Below, one piece after another: positions 25,291 through 37,200 of a DNA stretch of 64,000 nt. The DNA is from Tethya wilhelma (lineage: Eukaryota > Porifera > Demospongiae > Tethyida > Tethyidae): assembly GCA_964030475.1 (NCBI GenBank), contig CAXIPT010000001.1:5007152-5071151 (forward strand), given 5' to 3'. The notes under the pieces were generated by a model. It saw nothing but the letters and a program-made list of their open reading frames with translations. It was not told the origin of the DNA and ran no database searches. Within the stretch, counting starts at the first letter, position 1, and each line of letters opens with the position of its first letter. Both the position numbers and the translations under genes were made by a program.

Positions 25291-28200
25291 GGCATCTTCT
25301 CAAATGGAGGGCTCTGCTAATTGCCCAATCTGTGGCAAAGCAGTTCCACTAGAGAGCATCAACAATCACATAGATATCTGTCTCCTTCCAGGAGGGAAGG
25401 AACTGCATGCTGAAATGAAGCTAGATGAATCTGGTGCCACTCCTACTAGGCTCACTGCCACAAGTAGGTCTAGTGGGACTGTTGGGAGTGCGAGTGGGAG
25501 CATAAGACAAACACCAGCATTATCTAGGAAAAGACAGTCACCTAGAGAAACTGGAAAGCAGTCATTACTTGTTCCTTTTGACAAGAGTGAGACTCCACAC
25601 CGTAACCTTGAAAGCCAACCACCTGCAAAGAGTAGAAAGCTGACCTTGAGCTCAACTCCTACCAGCTCAAAACAACAGTCTATTCCCACACTAGACACTG
25701 CAGCTGCTAGTAGCAGTGAAGACAGCAGCAGAAAAAATGTGGGTGCAAGTGTTACTACAGACTTAAAGGCTCCACTAGCTGAGGTTGTGAGACCTACAGT
25801 CATTGCTGATTATGTTGGACAGGAAAGCATCATTGGAAAGAATGCTATTCTCCGGACCGTGCTAGAGTCAGGTCAAGTACCATCGATGGTATTCTGGGGA
25901 CCACCTGGATGCGGAAAGGTATAGTGTATTGACCCATTCCATGATTAGTTCACAAATATACTGGTATCGTCTTCATTTCAGCCTGCCATAATTTTGTTTG
26001 TATAGACAACTCTAGCCAGAATTATTTCCAAGGTGGCACATGAGAAGTTGGGTACAAGGTTTGTTCAACTATCAGCCACAACAGCTGGAGTGAAAGATGT
26101 CAAAGATGTTGTTCAAAAGGCCAAGAATGAGTGGGCTCTACTCAAGAGAAGAACCATCCTCTTCATTGACGAGATTCACAGATTCAACAAACTACAGCAG
26201 GTATATCAGTGTATTAAATGCAGAATAAATTAAAAAACAACAATAAAATGTTTGTGTGCTTTATATAGCAGGTAGCTGAATCATTTTGGTACCAATTTTT
26301 AGAATCTACTGTAGGATAGCACAATGCATTTGTGTGTGGTTTGTGTTTCCATGCTAACGTCACTAGTGTAGCTGTAAGTTACATTATTGTTGAGCTCCTG
26401 GATCTATTGCGAGTAGTCGTTTGATTAGAACTCCTTGTGGAGATGTTGGAGGACAGAGTTTGGTTATTCTACCCTTTAGATTCTCAATTTCAAACCGTGT
26501 GGCAAGAGCAATTCTGTAAGTGTGTTTAAGACCCAACTGAATCACCTTGTCTTGTCGGATGAATTTAGACAGCTTACTTATGAATTCACATGGATCAATT
26601 TCTATGGTTTGTTCATTATCATTCCCCAGCGCTATGAGGAGGATTAGAATAGAAATCCAAGGAACAAGAACCAGATCCAGATCTGAATTAGAAGGTGTTG
26701 CTTCAATATCAACATCAGCTAGAACTGTTTGAAGTACTTTGTGATCAATTATTGTCGCAATTGAGTGATAAAATTCGCCAATTAATTTCTTATGTTTCAT
26801 AAGTAGTGCCTTTAGGTAGCTCTGATGTGGTTTGAGATCAATTTGAGAAGTAGCTGCTAGGAATACACAGCTAAGAAGCCAAGTAAGCATAGCATAAGAA
26901 GTATTAGCACCACAATAAGACAGAGCAGAAATCCTTTCCCTAGCTTGTTTCATCTCACCCATCATTCTCTCAGAGTCCACTAGTCCCATACAAATGTTTT
27001 CAATGCATTCACAAGCTCTGTCTGATTGAAACTCTTGTCTAAAGAATGGCTCATATTTACTAGATGAACTACTAGTAGGATCTGCGCTCATTATTGCATC
27101 TTTGAATAATATTTGATGTGCCATCAGCTTCACAATGTATGTCTGAAGAACAGAAGGCTCAGGCCAATCAGTGTTTGAAATGTAGATAAGATAGTTTGTT
27201 GTATACTCCTCTGTGAATGTAAGAGCATTAAACATGGCTTCAAAAAAGTATTGAGTGAAATGAGTAACATTTGTAGTTTCTTTGAGTTGAGAAGTGTGTA
27301 CTGTGAAAGAATTTGTGTACGATGTTGAAGCTATGTTCATACACGCTTCCCATTCTTGGCTGTTGTTGACTAACTTAGACAGGGCATCTCTGAAACCAAT
27401 CATCTTCCTCTCTTTTGTAAGAAATATTGTTTCAAGAGTGTTCCAAGGAGCTTGAAAACTTGTTGGAACAAATGAAATAGCACTTCCTTGAAATGGTAAC
27501 ATGTTGTCAAGATCGATTCGACCAATTTGTTTCAGTTGTTCTGAGAGGTAGCTGTAGTTCCCTGGCCCAAGTAGGCCCATTCTCTCAAGCTTCACAAACA
27601 GCTGATAACCTTTTGTAATCCCCTCTGAGAACTCAACTGATGGGCAAACAAAGAGTAGCCTTTGAACATCATCTGTTGACATTCTATCTGACAGAGCCAG
27701 CAACAAGACACGATGACTCTCCATTTTTTTTGTTCGAACACTTGTAGGCCTGGCAGCCTAACTGTAGACAGTCACAACACTTCTCTGAAAATAAGCATAA
27801 AATTAATAAAAATGATGTGTACTGAATACCCTCAAGGTGCATTGGCATTTCCTGTGTGATGACTTGAAGTTGTATATTATGCAGGAAATTGATCATTCCA
27901 TATAAAGCACTGCTGTTCTGATCAGTTAGGTGGGCGGAGGGAGTGGAGGGATGTGGTGAGGATTTTCCTTCTTGCCTACCACATTAAGCAACAGATGACC
28001 TATACATTTAACAATAACCATTATATTCTTTTCACAAAAGGCTGATTATGACTCAAATCTGTCTATCAGCATAATTATAATATTATAGTGACTCAGTCGC
28101 ATACTCTGACTGCAATCTCATGCATTATGGCTATGTTTAGCCTCATAAACCAGGCTTTCCCTATGTGCTGTATATAGCAATAAGCATAGCGGGAAGGCCT

Positions 28201-31200
28201 GGTTTACCAGGCTAAGCTATATTAGGGTACTTAAACCTTTTTAAAGTCCTTATTGCATGCATGCATGGGATGATGAAATCCTATATGACTTATATGGGAC
28301 GGGAGTATACGAGGCTAGGCTATAATATTATTAAGGAACTGAAACAGTTTTAGAGTCCTTATGTTATGGTGGGTTCACTGGCATACACTGCATAATTGTT
28401 TTGCATAATAATTGGTTGTTAAATGTTCTAAGAATTGAATGTGTTTGATATATTGCATTCCTGCGTTTTTGCATGCAAATAGTTTTTACAAAGGAAGTTA
28501 TGTGAACTAGCCTTTATATGTATAGAACAACATACTGATTCTGTATATTTACTATCACATGCATAATATTATGAGTAAAGCTCTATATAGTTTTGAAACT
28601 CCTACTATTTGAGCTCCTCAGGAATCCATTGCGAGTAGCCTCTTGATTAGAACTCCTTGTGGAGATGATGGAGGACAGAGTTTGGTCATTCGCACCTTCA
28701 GATTCTCAATTTCAAACCGTGTTGCAAGAGCTATTTTGTAAGCATGTTTGAGACCCAGCTGAATCATCTTGTCTTGTTGAATGAATTTGGACAGGTGTGT
28801 TATGAATTCATATGGATCAATTACTATCCTTTGTTCATTTTCATTCCCCAATGCTATGAGGAGGATAAGAATAGAAATCCAAGGAACAAGAACCACATCT
28901 AGATCTGAATTAGAGGGTGTTGCTTCAATGTCTACATCAGCTAGAACTGTTTGAAGTATCCTGTGATCAATTATTGTAGCAAATGAGTGATAATATTCAC
29001 CGATTAATTTCTTATGTTTCATAAGTAGTGCCTTCAGGCAGCTGCGATGTGGCTTGAGATCAATCTGATTAGTGGCTGCAAGAAATATACAACTAAGAAG
29101 CCAAGTAAGCATAGCATATGAAGTATCAGCACCACAATAAGATAGAACAGAAATCCTTTCCCTAGCTGGTTTCATTTCTCCCATCATTCTCTCAGAGTCC
29201 ACTAGTCCCATACAAATGTTTTCAATACATTCACAAGCTCTGTCTGATTGAATCTCCGGTCGAAAGAATGGTGTGTAGTTATTGGATGAACTACTAGTAG
29301 GATCTGCACCCATTATTGCATCTTTGAATGATTTCTGATGTGCCATCAGCTTCACAACATATGTCTGAAGAACAGAAGGCTCAGGCCAATCAGTGTTAGC
29401 AATGTAGACAAGATAGTTTGTTGTATACTCCTCTGTGAATCTAAGAGCATTAAACATGGCATCTAAGAAGTGTTGACTGAAATGAGTAGCATTTGTGGTT
29501 TCTTCGAGTTGAGAAATTTGTACTGTGAAAGAATTTCTGTATGCTGTTGAAGTAGCATTCATACATGCTTCCCATTCTTGGCTATTGTTGACTAACTTAG
29601 ACAGGGCATCTCTGAAACTGATCATTTTCTTCTCTTTTGTAATAAATATCATTTCAAGAGTGTTCCAAGGAGCTTGTAGACTTGTTGGAACAAATGAAAT
29701 AGCACTTCCTTGAAATGGCAACATGTTGTCAAGATCGATTCGACCAATTTGTTTCAGTTGTTCTGAGAGGTAGCTGTAGTTCCCTGGCCCAAGTAGGCCC
29801 ATTCTCTCAAGCTTCACAAAGAGCTGATAACCTTTTGTAATCCCCTCTGAGAACTCAACTGATGGGCAAACGAAGAGTAGCCTTTGAACATCATCTGTTG
29901 ACATTCTATCTGACAGAGCCAGCAACAAGACACGATGACTCTCCATTTTTTCTTTTTTACGCTTGAAGAAATCTGGCTCTATACTATAGTCTATAGTATG
30001 AATATGAATATGAATATGAGTACCTTAATGACGTACAGAACACCCTAAATACACATACAGAATACCCACAACAATACACTGTGGTATTTCCCATATTAGA
30101 AAGCTGCATGCATGCATAGGATGATGAAATCCTACATGACCTATACTGGTGTGTATAGATCTTAGAGATAAGTTATGGGCTTGAGGGGGGGGAAGGGGGG
30201 TGGAGGCAATGTGAAAGTATTTTCCCCTTCCCCTATCTTGATAAAGTTTGCAAAACTAGCATTTAGAAACAACAATCATTCTTTTCGTTTAGGAAATCTA
30301 TATGCATAATACAATTTCACTTTGTACATTATAGTTAGCACCATGCATGTTAGCTTTTCACATAGATGATGCTCTGTCAAGTAGCTATTTTGATAGTGTC
30401 ACTATAGTTATGAAGATCCTTTCATTAATCCAATGCTAGTAGTCTTTTGATTAGAATTCCTTGTGGAGATGTTGGAGGACAGAGTTTAATGATTCGGCCC
30501 TTCAGATTCTCGATCTCAAATCGTGTTGCAAGAGACGTTTTGTGAGCAAACTGTAGGCCCAACTGAATCATCTTGTCTTGTTGAATGAATTTTGACATCT
30601 GAGCTAAAATTTTGCAGCAATCATTTTTTTCTATCTCTTTGTTCTCATTTCCCAATGCTACTAAAAGGATTAGAATGGAAAGCCAAGGAACAAGTATTAA
30701 TTGATAATGATGAGGATCACTTGAATTGGACAAGTGTGTTGTATCAATGTCCACATCAGCCAATGCCAACTGAAGTATTCTGTGATCAAGTATTGTAGCT
30801 ATTGAGTGATAAAATTCTTCGATTAGTTCCTTGTGTTTCATGACTAGTGCCTTTAGGCAGCTGCGATATGGCTTGAGATCGATCTGAGATGTGGCTGCAA
30901 GGAATACACAGCTAAGGAGCCAAGAAAGCATAGGGAATACAGTACTAGTACCTACACAGCAGTAAGACAAAGCAGATATCCTTTCCCTTGCTTGATTCAT
31001 CTCTGTTTTTGTTTTTTTTAAGTCAACTAATCCCATACAAATTGTTTCCATACATTCACACGCTCTGTCTGATAGAATGTTTGGTTTGACTGTAGGTTGT
31101 TTATAGTCATGTTCGGATGGTGGTGAAATTTGCTTGAATCTTGGGTCCATTGGTTCAGCATCTCTAAATGATTCCCAGGATGCCATCATCTTCATAACAT

Positions 31201-34200
31201 ATGTCTGAAGAACAGAAGGCTCAGGCCAATCAATGCTAGCAATGTAGACAAGGTAGTTTGTTGTATACTCCTCTGTGAATGCTAGAGCATTCCACATAGC
31301 ACCTGGAAAGTGTTGTAAGCGAGTAGCAGTCATAGTTTCACATTGATTTTGTACAGTGAAATAACCAGTGTAAACTTTTGAAGCAACATTCATACATGCT
31401 TCCCATTCTTGGCTGTTATTCACTAGCCTAGACAAGGCATCTCTGAAACCAATCATCTTCCTCTCTTTTGTAAGAAATATTGTTTCAAGAGTGTTCCAAG
31501 GAGCTTGTAGACTTGTTGGAACAAATGAAATAGCACTTCCTTGAAATGGTAACATGTTGTCAAGATCGATTCGACCAATTTGTTTCAGTTGTTCTGAGAG
31601 GTAGCTGTAGTTCCCTGGCCCAAGTAGGCCCATTCTCTCAAGCTTCACAAAGAGCTGATAACCTTTTGTAATCCCCTCTGAGAACTCAACTGATGGGCAA
31701 ACAAAGAGAAGCCTTTGAACATCATCTGTTGACATTCTATCTGACAGAGCCAGCATTAAGACACGATGATTCTCCATATTGATTTCAGTAAATTTAATCT
31801 GTATGTTATAGCAAAATATTATTACCGCATGCAGCTTATATATAATTCTTCTGGCTGTGCTCGCATGCTTGAACCTGAGTGCACACAAGATGTTTTATCC
31901 TGTGTGGCGAACTCTCGATCTGTAGCTTTTCCTGTGTGGTATTGTGTATATAATAGGTTTCTAACTTTGACGCATATAAATTGGTGTGCATGACCAATGA
32001 CTGCATACATAAATTTATAAGCAAACCACATGTAACACCTCAACTTCCTAAATGCCTTCCTCATGTAGCTGATTGTCTAGCTGAAGACACTTAATAGTAT
32101 CCTGAAAATGACCAAATTAGGTTGTGCATGTCCATAGTACAGTCTAGATCAATTCTATTTATAGTTGTTAAACTTTCTTATGTTATGTATGTCTGCTGTA
32201 TAAACTTGTCATTGGTGACAGTTTGATAGCTACAAGGCTTCATTTATTAGCTACGATTGAATGAACATTTTCTGTTAATAGCCTCTAGGTAAGCACATGC
32301 TTTACAAGTTTGACTAGTTTATTGGGTAAAATTGCCCCTATTCAACAAAACTTTGATAAAGATGTAGTACCTTAAATAAGTGGTGGATTTTAGTACTATA
32401 GCATTCAATTTGGTAGTAATTGAAATTTCCACACAAGATGATTGAATAGACATCTCTGAGTCATGTCAAGATATCTAGCACTGCCATGCTGGCAAACTGC
32501 GATATTCGCAAAAATTTTCCCCCACGAAAGTTTTCCACTATACGGTACAATGACACCTTTTCTCATAAGTTTTACATAATAACAACACAAATATCTTGTC
32601 ACATAGACACCAGTATAGCTATTTGAAAGTGTCATTATTTGAAATCCTTTCATGAATCCAATGCGAGAAGTCTTTTGACTAGAATTCCTTGTGGAGATGT
32701 TGGAGGACAGAGTTTAATGATTCGTCCCTTCAGATTCTCAATCTCAAACCGCGTTGCGAGAGACGTTTTGTAAGCAAGCGCAAGACCCAACTGAATCACT
32801 TTGTCTCGTTGAATGAATTTTGAAACCTGGACTAAGATTTTACAGCAATCAATTTTTTTTCCTGTCTCTCTGTTCTCATTTCCCAATGCTACTAAAAGGA
32901 TTAGAATGGAGAGCCAAGGAACAAGTATTACTTGATAACGATGAGGATCACTTGAATCAGACAAGTGTGTTGTATCAATGTCCACATCAGCCAATGCCAA
33001 CTGAAGTATTCTATGATCAAGTATTGTAGCTATTGAGTGATAAAATTCTTTGATTAGTTCCTTGTATTTCATGACTAGTGCCTTTAGGCAGCTGCGATAT
33101 GGCTTGAGATCGATCTGAGATGTGGCTGCAAGGAATACACAGCTAAGGAGCCAAGAAAGCATAGCATATGAAGTGTCGGCGCCTACACAGCAGTAAGACA
33201 AAGCAGAAATTCTCTCCTTTGCTTGGTTCATCTCTGTCATCATTCGTTTGAAGTCAACTAATCCCATGCAAATGTTTTCCATACATTCACATACTCTGTC
33301 TGATAGAATATGTGGTTTGACTATAGGTTGCTCATAGTCATTTTCGGATGGTGGTGAAATTTCCTTGAATATTTGGTCCAATGGATCAGCATCTCTAAAT
33401 GATTCCCAGGATGCCATCATCTTCATAACATATGTCTGAAGAACAGAAGGCTCAGGCCATTCATTGTTAGCAATGTAGACAATATAGTTTGTTGTATATT
33501 CCTCCGTGAAATTAAGTGCATGCCACATAGCATCTGGAAAGTGTTGTAAGTGAGTAGCAGTCATAGTTTCATATTGATTTTGTGTAGTAAAATAACTAGT
33601 GTAAACTTTTGAAGCAATATTCATGCTGGCCTGCCCGTCTTGAGTGTTGTTGACCAACTTAGAGAAGGCATCTCTAAATCCAATCATTTTCTTCTCTTTT
33701 GTAAGAAATATCATTTCAAGAGTGTTCCAAGGAGCTTGTAGACGTTTTGGGACAAATGAAATGGTACTTCCTTGAAATGGCAACATGTTGTCAAGATCGA
33801 TTCGACCAATTTGTTTCAGTTGTTCTGAGAGGTAGCTGTAGTTCCCTGGCCCAAGTAGGCCCATTCTCTCAAGCTTCACAAAGAGCTGATAACCTTTTGT
33901 AATCCCCTCTGAGAATTCAACTGATGGGCAAACAAAGAGTAGCCTTTGAACATCATCTGTTGACATTCTATCCGACAGAGCCAACATTAACACACGATGA
34001 CTCTCCATAATGATTTATCAATGTGATTTTCTGATTCTATAGTAAATTATAGCAGCAATATCGGCTCTTATACGGAATGCTGTAGTAAGCACAACGGCTC
34101 GAGATCTTGTGTACAGTATATATATGATACATATTATACATAAGTCTGAGGCAAGGTGTAAACCACTAATTATTTTGAGTTTCCTGTGTTGTGACTCTGT

Positions 34201-37200
34201 TCTACCTGTATTAAAGTATTGAATGGGTTTCTATAAGGGACACAACAATATGACTGTGTGACCTTTAGCCTGTACATATGTTGCATGATGTGCAAGCATA
34301 GTTTGGCTATTATGGCCTGGCATGCCTGTTGCTAGTCTAGTAGGGCAGACACTGTTAGCACCCACAGAAATGACCAAATTAGGCTGTTATATCTACGTCT
34401 ATAGAGTTTGTCAACTGTCCATGATAATGCATATGTCATCATTAAGTTTGGTTTTTGGTATATTATCTATTTCTGTGTAATTACTCATTTCTTGTGAATT
34501 ATTATTGCACCATATCATACTTTCTGATTAGCCTCTATAGGTAAGCACATGCTAAGATTTTGACTAATTCATTGGGTGAAATTGCTTCTACATGCATTCA
34601 GAAAANAATCTATTGTGAGAAGTCTTTTGATTAGAATTCCTTGTGGAGATGTTGGAGGACAGAGTTTAATGATTCGGCCCTTCAGATTCTCGATCTCAAA
34701 TCGTGTTGCAAGAGACATTTTGTGAACAACCCGTAGGCCCAACTGAATCACCTTGTCTTTTTGAATGAATTTTGACATCTGGGCTAAGATTTTACAGCAA
34801 TCATTTTTTCCTATCTCTTTGTTCTCATTTCCCAATGCTACTAAAAGGATTATAATGGAAAGCCAAGGAACAAGTATTACTTGATAATGATGAGGATCAC
34901 TTGAATCGGACAAGTGTGTTGTATCAATGTCCACATCAGCCAATGCCAACTGAAGTATTCTGTGATCGAGTATTGTAGCAATTGAGTGATAAAATTCTTC
35001 GATTAGTTCCTTGTGTTTCATGACTAGTGCCTTTAGGCAGCTGCGATATGGCTTGAGATCAATCTGAGATGTGGCTGCAAGGAATACACAGCTAAGGAGC
35101 CAAGAAAGCATAGGGAATAGAATACAAGTAGCTACACACCAGTAAGACAAAGCAGATATCCTTTCCCTCGCTTGATTCATCTCTGTTTTTGTTCGTTTTA
35201 AGTCAACTAATCCCATACAAATTGTTTCCATACATTCACATGCTCTATCTGATAGAACATTTGGGTTGACTGTAGGTTGCTCAGAGGCATTCTCGGATGC
35301 AGTACATGGTGATCTTGGGTCCATTGGTTCAGCATCTCTAAATGATTCCCAGGATGCCATCATCTTCACAACATATGTCTGAAGAACAGAAGGCTCAGGC
35401 CAATCAGTGCTAGCAATGTAGACAAGGTAGTTTGTTATAAACTCCTCTGTGAATGTAAGAGCATTCCACATAGCACCTGAAAAGTGTTGTAAGCGAGTAG
35501 CAGTCATAGTTTCGTATTGATTTTGTACAGTGAAATAACCAGTGTAAACTTTTGAAGTAACATTCATTAATGCTTCCCATTCTTGGCTGTTATTCACTAG
35601 CCTAGACAAGGCGTCTTTGAAACCAATCATCTTCCTCTCTTTTGTAATAAATATCATTTCAAGAGTGTTCCAAGGAGCTTGTAGACTTGTTGGAACAAAT
35701 GAAATAACACTTCCTTGAAATGGTAACATGTTGTCAAGATCAATTCGACCAATTTGTTTCAGTTGTTCTGAGAGGTAGCTGTAGTTCCCTGGCCCAAGTA
35801 GGCCCATTCTCTCAAGCTTCACAAAGAGCTGATAACCTTTTGTAATCCCCTCTGAGAACTCAACTGATGGGCAAACAAAGAGTAGCCTTTGAACATCATC
35901 TGTTGACATTCTATCTGACAAAGTCAGCATTAAGACACGATGACTCTCCATGGTGATTTTAATCGGTATAATTATGCTCTTGAGTATACTGAAGCAGCTT
36001 ATTTATAGTTCTTCTGGCTGCTGCATGCATGCTTGAACTAGAGTGCACACAGGATGTTTTATCCATGTATAGCTCTTCCTGTAGGGTATTGTGTATAACA
36101 AGTCTGGTTTTGATGCACATAACATCAATGTGCATGACCATTGACCAAATTGATGTAGTACATAAATTTATTAACAAACCACATGCAACACCCTAACGTC
36201 CTTATATAGGCAATTCAGTGCCTAACTGAAAACATTAATTTAGTAGTAGTAGCATCCAGAAAATTACCAAATTAGGTTGTGCATGGTGATCATAATATAA
36301 TATTGCTATACATCTATTAATAGTTTGTCAAAGATTTGTGATGATTTTGTTTGTAGTAGCTATAAGGCTGTCACTTATCAATCTATCCTGTGATGACTCA
36401 TTTCTTGTGAATTGCTATTGCATCATATTTTGAATGCTTTCTGTTCAGCCTTCAAGTGAACACATGCTGAATGAGTTTAACTAGCTCATTGGGTAAAATT
36501 GCCACTCTTCAATAGAACTTTGATAAAGATGAAGCACTTCAGTTGGTGGATTTTAGTACTGGCATCAGTAGTAGCGGAAAGTTCTATAGAAGATCAAGCA
36601 GTGACATCTCAAAGTGGGAGTACCCAGCACTGCCATCCATGGACAATTGTTACCAACAATGGCTCTTGCACTTGTCCAGTGGAATCTAATCGAAATGTAG
36701 TGGTCAAATGCTATAACAATGGTGATTTTGTAACTCTTCCCTACTGTTATTGCATGTCGTACAATGAGCAGTTCAACTTAACTGTTGTTGGCTACTGTGT
36801 GTTCAGGTGCCACCTCTACATACACGATCCTCTTCGCAAACGTACTGTGATGAATCATGAACCATATCGCTATGAGGTCATTGGCAATACTTCCAACCTG
36901 TCAGAATTGAATCACTACTTATGCAGTGACCTTCAGTTGAACAGGACAGGTCAGATGTGTGGCAGCTGCATCAGTGGTCATGCTCCTCCTGTCTACTCCT
37001 ACAGCCTGGCTTGTGTGAACTGCACTGCGAACTATGAATACAATTGGCTAAAGTACATCGCTGTTGCATACTTGCCACTCACAGCATTTTACTTGGTTGT
37101 CATTCTTTTTAGGATGTCCGCAATGTCTGGGAGAGTAGGTGGTTATGTTTTAACCATTCAGATTACTTCTGCACCTGCTGTTATTAGACTGCTATCGGTA

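Noticed and set aside
26384..35951. Cluster interpreted as a viral or retroelement-derived gene array
   Set aside because: No integrase, polymerase or capsid-like motif; the shared N-terminal DED and the promoter homology point to host gene duplication.
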